From: Leisingera thetidis
Lineage (GTDB): Bacteria; Pseudomonadota; Alphaproteobacteria; Rhodobacterales; Rhodobacteraceae
DNA: 64,000 bases
NCBI RefSeq assembly: GCF_025857195.1
Contig: NZ_CP109787.1
Span: 437,501-501,500 of the forward strand
Direction of reading: 5' to 3'
Below are positions 18,206 through 28,016 of this stretch, one piece after another. Numbering within the stretch: position 1 is the first letter of the stretch; every line of letters starts with the position of its first letter. The notes beneath the pieces are model-generated. The model was not told the DNA's origin and did no database searches. It saw only the letters and a program-made list of their open reading frames with translations. A program made the position numbers and the translations under genes.

Positions 18206-19819
18206 CTAGAGCCTCATTCGCGGCACGTCGTTCGGGTCGAGGCGCAGCTCGATCAAGAGCGGTCCGTCCCGGGTTGCGATGGCCTGGATCGCTGTTTCCA
18301 GGTCTTCTGCAGAATTGACCTGAACCCCCTGACCGCCAAGAGCGGTTGCAACGTCCGCAAAGGAGGGCCAATCGAACATGGACAGACCCGGGTCCATCTT
18401 GCGGTCGAGGAACTGTATATGCTCGGCGCCATAGGCGCTGTCGTTTGCCACGATTACAATCAGGTCCTGTTTCATCCGGACAGCGGTGTTGAATTCGTTG
18501 ATCCCGCCCATCATGAAGCCGCCATCGCCGGTGAAGAGAATGACGGACCGGCCGGGTATGGCAAAGCCCGCACCTATAGCCACTTGCAGGCCCAGCCCAA
18601 TAGAGCCGAAATTGGTTGTCGCGATGAAGCTTTCAGCGTCGGGCACTGATAGACGGCACCAGACCTCGGTCATGAAACGTCCGCCATCAGTGGTGAGAAA
18701 GCGGTCTTTGGGCAGGGCCTCTTCCAGCCGGTCGAGCGCATATTCGAAATTGACGTATCCGGGCTTTGCTTTTTCAGGGTTGCCCTTGGGATGGGCTGTC
18801 AGCACCTCCATGTCCAACTCGGCTGTGAAACCGCTGCCGGGGATTTCGGCCTCGTCCAGCCACCAGATGATATTCTTGGCGGTCAACCCGGCATCGGCCA
18901 CGAGCGCCGCGTGGGGATGATAGTTTTTCGAGACCTCGGTGACGGTGTCGTTGATCTGCACCACCCGCTTCCCCTTCATCAGCGCCCCCTTGTCGGTGGT
19001 GAACTGGTGCAGGCTTGTGCCGAACGCAACCACACAATCGGCCTTGTCAATCGCCTCGTAGGCGGCAGGTGTGGAAAGCGTTCCGAAGATGTCGATATTA
19101 TAGGGGTGGCCGCTGAACATCCCCTTCGCCTTGAGCGTGGTGGCCAGCGGGGCCTCAAGCCGGTCGGCAAGCTCAATAATTTGCGGAACGGAATCCTTGG
19201 CGCCGATGCCCGCCAGAATAATCGGTCGCTTGGCGCTGGCGATCATGCCCACCGCCTCGTCCAGGTCATCGCCCGCAGGGACATACGCGGGGGCATTGAA
19301 GGCGGGGAAGACATGGGACACGTGCTCAACCTCCTGCCACATGAAATCTGCGGGCATGTTCAGCACAATGGGCCGTTTCTCGACCTGGGCGCGGTAAAAC
19401 GCATGGGCCACGTCATACGAAGCCGTCTCCGGCGACCGCATCTGCTCGAAGCCCGCCCCAGTCACCTTCACCGTCTCGCGCTGGTCGATATTCTGCAGAT
19501 TGTGCGGGTTTGACACGGGGGTGTCACCGGCCAGAAGCACTATCGGCACATGGCCCCGCGCGCCTTCGGTCAACGCAGTGACGCAGTTTGTCAGCGCCGG
19601 CCCGTGGGTCACGGTGGCCACACCGACCCGGCCTGCCACCCGGCCGTAAGCAAGCGCCATTAGAACCGCGCTGCCCTCATAGGCCACCGGCACAAAGGTG
19701 CCGCCGCCCTCGCGCACGTAATGGTCAACCATGAACAGGTTCGCATCCCCCATCAGCCCGAACATTGTGCCCTGCCCATGGTCGAAGAGGGATTGGGCGA
19801 TGGATTGGTAAACGTACAT
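18206..19819 (-). CDS. Thiamine diphosphate-dependent enzyme (acetolactate synthase-like)
   Basis: A 537-residue enzyme of the pyruvate decarboxylase/acetohydroxyacid synthase superfamily. The N-terminal pyrimidine-binding domain carries the catalytic Glu in VAYEGSAVLMA, the central domain follows, and the C-terminal domain has the ThDP/Mg motif GDGGFMMGGINEF ending in NDSAYG. Such enzymes decarboxylate 2-oxo acids and join or release the aldehyde unit. No small regulatory subunit gene is adjacent, so it is not the biosynthetic ilvBN pair; substrate unknown. The ATG at 19819 follows GAGGAA. It lies at the right side of the putative island. Confidence 0.88.
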   Translation of the reverse strand: MYVYQSIAQSLFDHGQGTMFGLMGDANLFMVDHYVREGGGTFVPVAYEGSAVLMALAYGRVAGRVGVATVTHGPALTNCVTALTEGARGHVPIVLLAGDTPVSNPHNLQNIDQRETVKVTGAGFEQMRSPETASYDVAHAFYRAQVEKRPIVLNMPADFMWQEVEHVSHVFPAFNAPAYVPAGDDLDEAVGMIASAKRPIILAGIGAKDSVPQIIELADRLEAPLATTLKAKGMFSGHPYNIDIFGTLSTPAAYEAIDKADCVVAFGTSLHQFTTDKGALMKGKRVVQINDTVTEVSKNYHPHAALVADAGLTAKNIIWWLDEAEIPGSGFTAELDMEVLTAHPKGNPEKAKPGYVNFEYALDRLEEALPKDRFLTTDGGRFMTEVWCRLSVPDAESFIATTNFGSIGLGLQVAIGAGFAIPGRSVILFTGDGGFMMGGINEFNTAVRMKQDLIVIVANDSAYGAEHIQFLDRKMDPGLSMFDWPSFADVATALGGQGVQVNSAEDLETAIQAIATRDGPLLIELRLDPNDVPRMRL

Positions 19820-19883
19820 GTTGCAGTTCCTCGGTTGTCTCTTCGTCTGCGCTTCTTCGTATTAGTACCTGCTCACCCGCGCG

Positions 19884-19899
19884 AATTTTGCGCAAAATT
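19884..19899. promoter_or_regulatory. 16-bp perfect palindrome upstream of the ThDP enzyme gene
   Basis: AATTTTGCGCAAAATT is a perfect palindrome placed 65-80 bp before the enzyme's start codon. Size and position suit a dimeric repressor or activator site. No regulator gene is adjacent, so the binding protein is unknown. Confidence 0.4.
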
Positions 19900-20601
19900 G
19901 AGCGTTCCAAAGGGGATTTCCCGGTGAAGTACGCATCACTTTGGCCAAAGATGCGTGATAATCGCAAGTTGGCTGCGTAAAACGATTTGAAGGGAACATC
20001 TCATAATTCAGCAAGTTCCATCGGCGGCATCGAAAATGACTTTGATCGATCTTCCTTCATAATCGAACGAAAATCGATCAAAGCCAGTTCTGCGGAATAC
20101 CAGTCTGTTTGATTGCCGATGAAAATCATCGCTTCCGCCATATTCATGGCGAGTTTCAAAATCCGGCTGCGAGTTCGCTTCGAGCCCGAAACAGCTCTCG
20201 GCTACGAAATGCACAAACAGCAGGTCTCCGCCGTCCGCGTAACCCGGTAATACCGGTTTGCATAAAGCGGTCCTATGGAGGCGGCCAGGCTGCATGTGTG
20301 GCGAACCGCAGCAACGTTCCGCGGAGGCATTGCTTGGGATGAAATGCTGCACCTGGTTGCCAATGGCCGCTCTGGCGACCGCTGCAATGCGGCAGCTGGA
20401 TGGTGACGAGTGTCCGCAAAGGGCCGCGACTTTCTTGCGGGAATTCGCTGCGGCTGCGAAATGCTGCAACCGCTCGCTCAGTAAAATGGGCTCGAAGCGG
20501 TGATTGCGCTTCCAACCCGTTCGCTGTTCGCGCGTGCCACATTTACTGGAAAGAGCTGGCCTGCGGGGCGCCTTTCTTGTTGGCGGCCGTCAGCGCGCCG
20601 C
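19900..20601. other. Gene-poor stretch at the right edge of the putative island
   Basis: About 700 bp without a firmly supported gene. A minus-strand frame at 20008-20469 has a protein-like C-terminal half (RRTGFDRFSFDYEGRSIK) but a composition-driven N-terminal half, no ribosome binding site and no recognised family, so it may be the remnant of a gene. The rest shows nothing beyond short open frames. The next gene marks the return to conserved core order. Confidence 0.4.
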
Positions 20602-20979
20602 TCAGGCCGGGTCGGCGGCGTAAGACTGCAGGATGCTCAGCGGCACGATGTCCAGCGCGCGCTGGTGGGTCGCTTCCAGATGCACCCTGGGGGCGCAGCC
20701 CTCGTCGGCGGCCTGCAGGAAGCGGGCGGCGCACAGGCACCAGCGGTCGCCGGGCTGCAGGCCGGAAAAGCCGAACTCGGGCCGCGGGGTGGTGAGGTCG
20801 TTGCCGACGTATTTGGAGAACGCCAGGAACTCGGCAGTGGTCACCACGCAGACGGTGTGGCTGCCCTGATCCTCGGCGCAGGTGTTGCAGTGGCCATCGC
20901 GGAAATAGCCGGTCACCGGCGCGGTGGAGCAGGGCACCAGCGGGCCGCCCAGAACATTGATGCTGTTGTCTCTTTCCAT
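20602..20979 (-). CDS. DUF2237 family protein
   Basis: A 125-residue protein of the DUF2237 family: NVLGGPLVPCSTAPVTGY, then GHCNTCAEDQGSHTVC, NDLTTPRPEFGFSGL and PGDRWCLCAARF are the conserved blocks, rich in Cys. Plant and bacterial members occur; function is not established. The start at 20979 (MERDNSINVLGG) is the usual N-terminus. It lies downstream of ychF on the same strand, with a 200-bp gap. Confidence 0.88.
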   Translation of the reverse strand: MERDNSINVLGGPLVPCSTAPVTGYFRDGHCNTCAEDQGSHTVCVVTTAEFLAFSKYVGNDLTTPRPEFGFSGLQPGDRWCLCAARFLQAADEGCAPRVHLEATHQRALDIVPLSILQSYAADPA

Positions 20980-21183
20980 GGGGGCCTGTCCTTGCCGCAT
21001 TTCGGGGCCGCGTTCCGGCATAATGGTAGCGCAAATGCGCCGCCCGTCCCGGGTTTTCCGGTGCGGGATGGGCCCATGATCTCCATGCGCGCGGTCAGGT
21101 CAATCCCGCCGGCGCCCAAAGGCCAGCGGCCCGCCACGGGGATGGCGGGCCGCTGCCTCCGGACCGGGGCCAGGTGTCGGGTG

Positions 21184-22281
21184 TCAGGTGTTGAACAGGA
21201 AGTGCAGCACGTCGCCGTCCTTGACGATGTAGCTCTTGCCCTCGGCCCGCATCTTGCCGGCTTCCTTGGCGCCCTGTTCGCCATTGCAGGCGACAAAGTC
21301 GTCATAGGCGATGGTTTCGGCGCGGATGAAGCCCTTCTCGAAATCGCCGTGGATCACGCCCGCCGCCTGCGGCGCCGCGGTGCCGGTGCGGATGGTCCAG
21401 GCGCGCGCCTCCTTGGGGCCGACGGTGAAATAGGTTTCCAGGTGCAAAAGCTCGTAGCCGGCGCGGATCAGCCGGTCCAAACCTGCCTCCTCCAGGCCCA
21501 TTTCCTCCAGGAACATCTGCGCTTCGTCCGCTTCCAGCTGGCTGATCTCTTCCTCGATCTGGGCGGAGATGATCACATGCGCGTTGCCCTGCGCCGCGGC
21601 CATGTCCGCGACCTTGGCGGAATGCGCATTGCCCTCGACCGATTCCGACTCGCCGACGTTGCAGACATACAGCACCGGCTTGGTGGTCAAGAGCTGCAGC
21701 AGCTTCCAGGCCTTGGCGTCCTCGGCGTCGACCTCGACCAGGCGGGCGGGCCTGCCGTCTTCCAGCATCGCCTGGGCGGCGGCCAGCAGGCGGTCCTGCT
21801 GCTGCGCTTCCTTGTCGTTGCCCTTGAGCTTGCGCACCAGGTTGGCGCGGCGCTTCTCGATGCTTTCGAGGTCCGCGAGCATCAGCTCGGTCTCGATCAC
21901 CTCGGCGTCGGCCACCGGGTCGACACGGCCGTCCACATGGGTCACGTCGCCGTCTTCAAAGCAGCGCAGCACATGGGCAATGGCGTCGGTCTCGCGGATG
22001 TTGGCGAGGAACTGGTTGCCCAGGCCTTCGCCCTTGGAGGCGCCCTTCACCAGGCCCGCGATGTCGACGAATGTCATCCGGGTCGGGATGATCTGCCGGG
22101 AGCCGGCAATTGCCGCCAGCTTGTCCAGCCGCGCGTCCGGCACCGCCACTTCGCCGACGTTCGGCTCGATGGTGCAGAACGGAAAATTGGCCGCCTGCGC
22201 CGAGGCGGTTTTGGTGAGCGCGTTGAACAGCGTCGATTTGCCAACATTCGGCAGGCCGACGATTCCCATTTTAAAGCCCAT
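21184..22281 (-). CDS. ychF: Redox-regulated ATPase YchF (Obg-like GTPase superfamily)
   Basis: A 365-residue P-loop protein with G1 motif GLPNVGKST, the G3-type DIAGLV segment and the C-terminal TGS domain ending in KSYIVKDGDVLHFLFN. YchF/OLA1 proteins hydrolyse ATP rather than GTP, bind ribosomes and respond to oxidative stress. The ATG at 22281 (MGFKMGIVG) follows CAGGAGGCC and gives the normal family length, so the longer upstream frame is ignored. It is divergent from the PagL-like gene. Confidence 0.97.
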   Translation of the reverse strand: MGFKMGIVGLPNVGKSTLFNALTKTASAQAANFPFCTIEPNVGEVAVPDARLDKLAAIAGSRQIIPTRMTFVDIAGLVKGASKGEGLGNQFLANIRETDAIAHVLRCFEDGDVTHVDGRVDPVADAEVIETELMLADLESIEKRRANLVRKLKGNDKEAQQQDRLLAAAQAMLEDGRPARLVEVDAEDAKAWKLLQLLTTKPVLYVCNVGESESVEGNAHSAKVADMAAAQGNAHVIISAQIEEEISQLEADEAQMFLEEMGLEEAGLDRLIRAGYELLHLETYFTVGPKEARAWTIRTGTAAPQAAGVIHGDFEKGFIRAETIAYDDFVACNGEQGAKEAGKMRAEGKSYIVKDGDVLHFLFNT

Positions 22282-22486
22282 GCCGGCCTCCTGATACCAC
22301 TTGGGAGCTGCTTCTAGGCAGCATTGGCCCCCCGCGCAAGCCAAGTATGGCTGGCAAATGGGCCACAATTGCCTTCTGTGCGGGGCCGCACAGCCTCCCC
22401 GCATATTGCTTTTTGCCGAGCGGCCTTGGAAAACCGCCGCAAGAAAATACCTTTGTGCAAAGAAAAATTTCTCCGAGGGGCTGGAA

Positions 22487-22984
22487 ATGAACAAGACAGC
22501 GATGCTGGCGGCTGCACTTTCGACTGCGATGGCATTGCCTGCGGCGGCGCAGGAGGTGGCGCTGGGACTGGGCTATGCCGACTATCACCGCCAGACAGCG
22601 GAAGACGGTGCAATGTTTGCGGTGGATTACATGCACGCGCCGTTCCACCAGAAAGGGCGGCTGTCAGCCCGTTTCGGCGCCGCGCTGGAGGTTCAGGAAA
22701 CCGGAGATGTGTTTGCCGGTGTCGGCATCAGCGCGGTGATCGATCTGAACAATGACTGGTTCATCGAGAACAGCGTAATGCCGGGTGCTTACCACGAAAG
22801 CTCGGCGGGCAATGATCTTGGCTCCGCCTTTGAAATCCGCACCCTGCTGGCGGTGGGCAAGCGGTTCCGGAACGGCAAGGCGGTGTCGCTGGCGTTCAGC
22901 CACAAATCCAACGCCTCGACCGCGGATGAGAACCCGGGCGTGAACGCGCTGGCCTTGCGCTGGCACATTCCGCTGGGCGGCTGA
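22487..22984 (+). CDS. PagL-like lipid A 3-O-deacylase / acyloxyacyl hydrolase
   Basis: A 165-residue secreted beta-barrel protein with a signal peptide ending AAAQE. The C-terminal part carries the PagL-type His-x-Ser motif (SHKSNAS) followed by a nearby acidic residue in DENPGVN, consistent with the family's Ser-His-Glu triad, and the protein ends in the amphipathic strand ALALRWHIPLG. PagL removes the 3-O acyl chain of lipid A in the outer membrane. ATG at 22487 follows CGAGGGGCTGGAA. Sequence similarity outside the motif is modest, so the enzymatic role is likely rather than certain. Confidence 0.75.
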   Translation: MNKTAMLAAALSTAMALPAAAQEVALGLGYADYHRQTAEDGAMFAVDYMHAPFHQKGRLSARFGAALEVQETGDVFAGVGISAVIDLNNDWFIENSVMPGAYHESSAGNDLGSAFEIRTLLAVGKRFRNGKAVSLAFSHKSNASTADENPGVNALALRWHIPLGG

Positions 22985-23001
22985 GGCGGGCCGCAGAAAC
23001 C

Positions 23002-23023
23002 GCGCGGGATTGATTTCCCGCGC
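23002..23023 (+). repeat. GC-rich hairpin between pagL-like gene and trpA
   Basis: GCGCGGGA (23002-23009) pairs with TCCCGCGC (23016-23023) across a 6-base loop. There is no following T-run. It lies 45 bp before the trpA start and could mark the end of the upstream transcript or influence trpA expression. Confidence 0.5.
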
Positions 23024-23067
23024 AACATTCGGCACACCATGGCGGACATATTTCAAAAGGCCCGCCC

Positions 23068-23859
23068 ATGACCCGTATCGATGCCAAATTCGCCGACCTG
23101 AATGCCGCCGGCAAGAAAGCTTTTGTCACCTATGTGATGGCGGGGGACCCCGATTACGACACCTCGCTGGAAGTGGTGAAGGGGCTGCCGGGCGCCGGTG
23201 TCGACATCATCGAGCTGGGCCTGCCGTTCACCGATCCGATGGCCGACGGCCCGACCATCCAGCTGGCCGGGCAGCGGGCGCTGGACGGCGGCATGACGCT
23301 GGAGCGGACGCTGCAGCTGGCCGCCGATTTCCGCAAGGGCGACGACAGCACGCCGATCGTGCTGATGGGCTACTACAACCCGATCTACAACCGCGGCGTC
23401 GACAAGTTCCTGGAGGACGCCAAGGCGGCCGGCATCGACGGGCTGATCGTGGTGGACCTGCCGCCGGAAGAGGATGACGAGCTGTGCATCCCGGCGCAGA
23501 AGGCGGGGCTGAACTTCATCCGCCTGGCCACCCCCACCACCGACGATGCGCGCCTGCCCAAGGTGCTGCAGAACACCTCGGGCTTTGTCTATTACGTGTC
23601 GATCACCGGCATCACCGGCGCCGCCGAGGCCGAAGCGGGCGATGTCGGCCCCGAGGTGGCGCGGATCAAGGCGGCCACCGATCTGCCCGTCATCGTGGGC
23701 TTCGGCATCAACACGCCGGAGAAGGCGCAGAACATCGCCTCGATCTCCGACGGCGCGGTGGTCGGCAGCGCCATCGTCAGCCAGATTGCCTCCGGGAAGT
23801 CGCCGGATGAGGTGCTGGCCTTTGTGAAGTCTCTTGCGGATGGCGCGCACAAGGGCTGA
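23068..23859 (+). CDS. trpA: Tryptophan synthase alpha chain
   Basis: A 263-residue TIM-barrel lyase that cleaves indole-3-glycerol phosphate and channels indole to TrpB. The catalytic Glu and Asp lie in [19 protein letters not shown], and phosphate-binding segments appear as [10 protein letters not shown] and [10 protein letters not shown]. It is separated from trpB by about 11 kb, including the putative island. The ATG at 23068 has a weak AAAGGCCCG upstream. Confidence 0.98.
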   Translation: MTRIDAKFADLNAAGKKAFVTYVMAGDPDYDTSLEVVKGLPGAGVDIIELGLPFTDPMADGPTIQLAGQRALDGGMTLERTLQLAADFRKGDDSTPIVLMGYYNPIYNRGVDKFLEDAKAAGIDGLIVVDLPPEEDDELCIPAQKAGLNFIRLATPTTDDARLPKVLQNTSGFVYYVSITGITGAAEAEAGDVGPEVARIKAATDLPVIVGFGINTPEKAQNIASISDGAVVGSAIVSQIASGKSPDEVLAFVKSLADGAHKG

Positions 23860-23886
23860 GCGTTCAGACCCAGAACACACTTAGAG

Positions 23887-23937
23887 CAGCGCCCTCCCGT
23901 GGGGAGGGGCTGGCGCTGCCCGGCGGTGCTGCCGGGC
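23887..23937. repeat. Compound intergenic palindrome after trpA
   Basis: GCAGCGCC (23887-23894) pairs with GGCGCTGC (23913-23920), enclosing an inner CCTCCC/GGGAGG stem; directly after it CCCGGC pairs with GCCGGG (ending 23937). This looks like a dispersed structured intergenic repeat located upstream of the true terminator. Confidence 0.6.
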
Positions 23938-23970
23938 GATACGGATGCAAAGCGCATCAATTATTGAAGA

Positions 23971-23996
23971 AACCGCGCCTTCCAGCGCGGTTTTTT
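23971..23996 (+). terminator. Intrinsic terminator after trpA
   Basis: AACCGCGC pairs with GCGCGGTT across a short loop and is followed by a T-run. It ends the trpA transcript about 110 bp after its stop codon. Confidence 0.88.
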
Positions 23997-24086
23997 GCAT
24001 CTCAAGGGGTGCGGCAAAGGCGGCGTTGCACTGCGTTGCTGAAATTGGTAAAGAAACTTTACCAGATGAAAGCGGGAGAGACTCCG

Positions 24087-25253
24087 GTGCCGGTGATTAC
24101 CAATATCGACGACCTGAAGCGCATCTATGAACGCCGTGTGCCGCGGATGTTCTATGACTATGCCGAAAGCGGCAGCTGGACCGAGCAGACCTTCCGCGAG
24201 AACACCTCGGACTTCGGGCAGATCCGGCTGCGCCAGCGGGTGGCGGTGGATATGTCCGGGCGCAGCACCGCCAGCCGGATGATCGGCCAGGACGTGGCGA
24301 TGCCGGTGGCGCTGGCGCCGGTCGGGCTGACCGGCATGCAGCATGCCGATGGCGAGATCAAGGCGGCCCGCGCGGCGGAGGATTTCGGGGTGCCGTTTAC
24401 CCTCTCGACCATGTCGATCAACTCGATCGAGGAGGTGGCGGAGGCGACCAGCAAGCCGTTCTGGTTCCAGCTTTACACCATGCGGGACGAGGATTACATC
24501 CGCCGCCTGATCCAGCGCGCCAAGGAGGCCGGATGCTCGGCGCTGGTGATCACGCTGGATCTGCAGATCCTGGGCCAGCGGCACAAGGATCTGAAGAACG
24601 GCCTGTCAGCGCCGCCCAAGCTGACGCCGAAAACCATCGCCAACCTGATGACCAAATGGGCCTGGGGCATCGGGATGCTGGGCGCCAAGCGGCGCAATTT
24701 CGGCAATATCGTCGGCCATGTGCAGGGCGTCTCCGACACCTCGCAGCTGGGCGTCTGGACCGCCGAGCAGTTCGACCCGTCGCTGGACTGGGGCAAGGTC
24801 GCAAAGCTGATGGAGATGTGGGGCGGCAAGGTGATCCTGAAGGGGGTCCTGGATGCCGAGGACGCCCGCATGGCCGCCAAGCTGGGGGCGGATGCCATCG
24901 TGGTGTCGAACCACGGCGGGCGCCAGCTGGACGGGGCGCTGAGCTCGATCCGGATGCTGCCGGAAATCCTGGATGCGGTGGGAAGTGATGTGGAGGTGCA
25001 TCTGGACAGCGGCATCCGCTCCGGCCAGGACGTGCTGAAGGCGCTGGCGCTGGGCGCCAGGGGCACGATGATCGGCCGCGCCTTTGTCTACGGGCTTGGC
25101 GCCATGGGGCAGAAGGGCGTCACCGCGGCGCTGGAGGTGATCCAAAAGGAGCTGGATACCACCATGGCGCTGTGCGGCGAACGCTCGGTTGCTGACCTGG
25201 GCCGCCACAACCTGCTGGTGCCGCAGGATTTCGGCGGGTGCTGGCAAGCGTGA
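24087..25253 (+). CDS. lldD: FMN-dependent alpha-hydroxy acid dehydrogenase (L-lactate dehydrogenase type)
   Basis: A 388-residue TIM-barrel flavoenzyme of the glycolate oxidase/flavocytochrome b2 family that oxidises L-lactate or another 2-hydroxy acid and passes electrons to the quinone pool. Diagnostic segments are MFYDYAESGSWTE near the N-terminus, FWFQLYTMRD, the active-site SNHGGRQLDG with catalytic His and Arg, and DSGIRSGQDVLKALALGA for FMN phosphate. I prefer the GTG at 24087, which follows GGGAGAG and yields the typical MPVITN N-terminus, over the upstream ATG at 24066. Related 2-hydroxy acids remain possible substrates. Confidence 0.86.
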   Translation: MPVITNIDDLKRIYERRVPRMFYDYAESGSWTEQTFRENTSDFGQIRLRQRVAVDMSGRSTASRMIGQDVAMPVALAPVGLTGMQHADGEIKAARAAEDFGVPFTLSTMSINSIEEVAEATSKPFWFQLYTMRDEDYIRRLIQRAKEAGCSALVITLDLQILGQRHKDLKNGLSAPPKLTPKTIANLMTKWAWGIGMLGAKRRNFGNIVGHVQGVSDTSQLGVWTAEQFDPSLDWGKVAKLMEMWGGKVILKGVLDAEDARMAAKLGADAIVVSNHGGRQLDGALSSIRMLPEILDAVGSDVEVHLDSGIRSGQDVLKALALGARGTMIGRAFVYGLGAMGQKGVTAALEVIQKELDTTMALCGERSVADLGRHNLLVPQDFGGCWQA

Positions 25254-25351
25254 AGCCAGCGAAATAAAGACAAACGAACGGAGTTTTTGCTGTCAAAGCT
25301 TCCCGCAAGTGAGCAACCATGGGTTGTGTTAACTGGCATCGGGAGGATTTG

Positions 25352-27094
25352 ATGCGGACGTTTTTAGCGACCTGCGCCATTGGCGCGGCAGCGATGGCGG
25401 CGCCTGCTGCGGCGCAGACGGTCTATGTCAACCAGGGCAGCGACTGGACCCCCAGCCTGCGCCAGCAGTTCTATACCCAGGACCAGGGTGCCCGCATCAT
25501 GCCCATCAGCTGGATGCGGGCGCTGCAGCTGCCCGATGGCAGCGCGTTCCTGCACGATGCGCTGGCGCGCTACGGCTACCTGCCCATGGCCGGGCGCAGC
25601 GAGGCGGACCTGCCGGCGGGCTTCACCACCAATGGCAGCGGGGCGGACATGGCGGTGGGCATGACCTGTTCGGCCTGCCACACCCGCCAGATCGAGGTCA
25701 GCGGCACCGCCTACCGGATCGACGGCGGGCCGGGGATTGTCGATTTCCAGAGCTTCCTCAAGGATCTTGACGACGCGGTGCTGGCGGTGCTTGCCAATGA
25801 GGCGGCGTTTGACGGCTTTGCGGACAAGGTGCTGGGCAGCGGCGCCGGCGCATCGGAGCGCAAGGCGCTGAAAGCGGCGGTGGAGGTCTGGAGCAACCGC
25901 TTCCACACGCTGATCGACCGGTCGCTGCCGGACCCGGCCTGGGGGCCTGCGCGGCTGGACGCGGTGTCGATGATCTTCAACCGGCTGGCGGGGCTGGATC
26001 TTGGCGCCGAAGAGGATGATTTCCTGATCCCGGAAAACATCGCCGTGGCGGATGCGCCGACGCGCTATCCGTTCCTGTGGAATGCAGCGCGGCAGGATTT
26101 CACCCAATGGCCCGGATTTGCCGCCAACGGCAACGACCTGCTGGGGCTGTCGCGCAACCTCGGCGAGGTTTACGGCGTTTTTGCCGAGTTCCACCCGCAG
26201 CCGCAGTCCGGGCTGCTGTTCAACCGGGACTACATTGCCCGGAACTCGGCCAATTGGGAGGGGCTGAAGGAGCTGGAACAGTGGATCTGGGACATCGGCG
26301 CGCCGGAATGGCCGTGGGAGCTGGACCATGATCTGGCGGCGCAGGGCGAGGCGGTGTTCAACCGGCCCTCGGCGGAGGGCGGCTGCGTCGCCTGCCACGG
26401 CAAGAAGAAGGGCCAGTTCCGCTCGATCTTCCACACCACCTTTGAGACGCCGATCGTGGATGCAGGCACCGATACCCGCGAATGCGGGGTGCTGACGCGG
26501 ACGGTGAAGACCGGTGTGCTTGAAGGCGCATCGATCCCGCTGACCGGCACCACGCTGGGCGCGGAGGCCAAGGCGTTCGATGTGCTGGCGGTGTCGGTGA
26601 TCGGCGCCATCGTGCAGCACTCGCTGGGTGCCTTCGGCGAGGATTCCATCAAGACAGCGCAGGCGGCCGAGGCGACGCCGGGCAATGCCGACGACCGCGA
26701 AGCGCTGTCGCAGTTCGAGGATCTGCGCAAGGCCTTCCCGACCGGCGACAATGACGGCAGGCTGAAGGCCGCGGCCGGACCGGGCTGCAAGTACGAGGCC
26801 CGCGTGCTGGACGGGATCTGGGCCGCGGCGCCCTATCTGCATAACGGATCGGTGCCGACCCTGACCGACCTGCTGAAGCCCGCGGCCGAGCGTCCCGCGT
26901 CCTTCACCCCCGGTCCCAGCTACGATATCGAGGCGGTGGGCATGGCGGCGGAACAGACCGAGTTCAGCCATGTGATCGAGACCACCGGCTGCGATCAGCT
27001 TGATTCGGGCAACAGCCGCTGCGGCCATGAGTACGGCACCAGCCTGCCGGAGGCAGACAAAAAGGCGCTGCTGGAGTATCTGAAGTCGATCTGA
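25352..27094 (+). CDS. Periplasmic dihaem cytochrome c (RoxA / cytochrome c peroxidase-like)
   Basis: A 580-residue exported protein with a signal peptide (ending PAAAQTVY) and two c-type haem sites, CSACH at residue 106 and CVACH at residue 345. The long spacing and overall length resemble the RoxA-like rubber-oxygenase branch of the dihaem cytochrome c peroxidase (MauG/CcpA) superfamily rather than the shorter classical peroxidases. The late segment [16 protein letters not shown] is the typical C-terminal motif. It acts in the periplasm, on peroxide or an organic substrate; true substrate unknown. The ATG follows GGGAGGATTTG. Confidence 0.8.
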   Translation: MRTFLATCAIGAAAMAAPAAAQTVYVNQGSDWTPSLRQQFYTQDQGARIMPISWMRALQLPDGSAFLHDALARYGYLPMAGRSEADLPAGFTTNGSGADMAVGMTCSACHTRQIEVSGTAYRIDGGPGIVDFQSFLKDLDDAVLAVLANEAAFDGFADKVLGSGAGASERKALKAAVEVWSNRFHTLIDRSLPDPAWGPARLDAVSMIFNRLAGLDLGAEEDDFLIPENIAVADAPTRYPFLWNAARQDFTQWPGFAANGNDLLGLSRNLGEVYGVFAEFHPQPQSGLLFNRDYIARNSANWEGLKELEQWIWDIGAPEWPWELDHDLAAQGEAVFNRPSAEGGCVACHGKKKGQFRSIFHTTFETPIVDAGTDTRECGVLTRTVKTGVLEGASIPLTGTTLGAEAKAFDVLAVSVIGAIVQHSLGAFGEDSIKTAQAAEATPGNADDREALSQFEDLRKAFPTGDNDGRLKAAAGPGCKYEARVLDGIWAAAPYLHNGSVPTLTDLLKPAAERPASFTPGPSYDIEAVGMAAEQTEFSHVIETTGCDQLDSGNSRCGHEYGTSLPEADKKALLEYLKSI

Positions 27095-27243
27095 GCACCG
27101 CAAAAGCGGCTGCAGCCCCTTGCGCAGAAGGGCTGCGGCTGCACAAAGCCCTTTCCAAAACACGGCATCCGGTCTATAGGCACGGCTTCACGCGGGGTGA
27201 CAGCCTTGGAGGCACCCCGCCCTGGACATATTGGAGAATAGAC

Positions 27244-27882
27244 ATGGCAAAAGAGATTCCTGATCTCGTCGCCGAAGTACGTGCGGGGACGGGCAAGGGC
27301 GCCGCTCGCGCTGCGCGCCGCGCAGGCATGGTACCGGGCGTTGTTTACGGTGGCGACGTGGATCCCGTTGCGATCCAGATCCCGTTCAACGTTCTGCTGA
27401 AAAAGCTGAAGGCCGGCCAGTTCAAGTCCACCCTGTGGAACCTGAAGGTCGAAGGCCATGACGACGTGCGCGTGATCTGCCGCGACGTTCAGCGCGACGT
27501 GGTGAAGGACCTGCCGACCCACCTCGACCTGATGCGCCTGCGCCGCACCTCGAAGGTCAACCTGTTCATCCCGGTTGAGTTCATCAACGAGGAAGCAGCC
27601 CCCGGCATCAAGAAGGGCGGCATGCTGAACGTGACCCGTCCCGAGGTCGAGCTGGTTGTGACCGCCGGCGACATCCCCGAGAAGCTGGTTGTCGACATGG
27701 CCGGCCTGAACATCGGCGACGTTGTCACCATCTCGTCGATCGAACTGCCGGCCGGCGCCAAGCCGACCATCGACCGCGACTTCGTGATTGCCAACATCGC
27801 TTCCCCGGGCGGCCTGACCGCGTCGGATGACGAAGACGGTGAAGGCGAAGACGATGAAGCAGTGGAAACTGCAGAAGCATAA
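27244..27882 (+). CDS. rplY: 50S ribosomal protein L25/general stress protein Ctc
   Basis: A 212-residue two-domain (CTC-type) L25 that binds 5S rRNA. The N-terminal L25 domain ([20 protein letters not shown]) is followed by the TL5 C-terminal beta domain ([20 protein letters not shown]) and a very acidic tail ([14 protein letters not shown]) usual in alphaproteobacteria. It is followed by a terminator-like hairpin. In related genomes rplY and pth are usually neighbours; here a flavoenzyme gene lies between them. Confidence 0.97.
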   Translation: MAKEIPDLVAEVRAGTGKGAARAARRAGMVPGVVYGGDVDPVAIQIPFNVLLKKLKAGQFKSTLWNLKVEGHDDVRVICRDVQRDVVKDLPTHLDLMRLRRTSKVNLFIPVEFINEEAAPGIKKGGMLNVTRPEVELVVTAGDIPEKLVVDMAGLNIGDVVTISSIELPAGAKPTIDRDFVIANIASPGGLTASDDEDGEGEDDEAVETAEA

Positions 27883-27907
27883 GACCTGCCCCTTGCGGGA
27901 CGGTTGG

Positions 27908-27936
27908 CGGGCTCCCGTGCGGGGCCCGTTTTCTTT
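27908..27936 (+). terminator. Intrinsic terminator after rplY
   Basis: A GC-rich stem (outer arms CGGGC at 27908-27912 and GCCCG at 27924-27928, with a nested CCCG/CGGG stem) is followed by TTTTCTTTT. It lies 25 bp after the rplY stop codon. Confidence 0.85.
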
Positions 27937-28016
27937 TGGGCGGCAGGCGGTCTGCACATGATTGACTTTCCGCCGCTCTGGTGCCCCATTTCCGTCTGAG
28001 GACAGGGGAGACGGGC

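Noticed and set aside
20500..22317. A 605-codon plus-strand frame across DUF2237 and ychF
   Set aside because: Antisense of the two real genes, both of which have conserved domains and ribosome binding sites.
25364..27163. A 599-codon minus-strand frame
   Set aside because: Exact antisense of the dihaem cytochrome gene, with low-complexity Arg/His/Gln composition.
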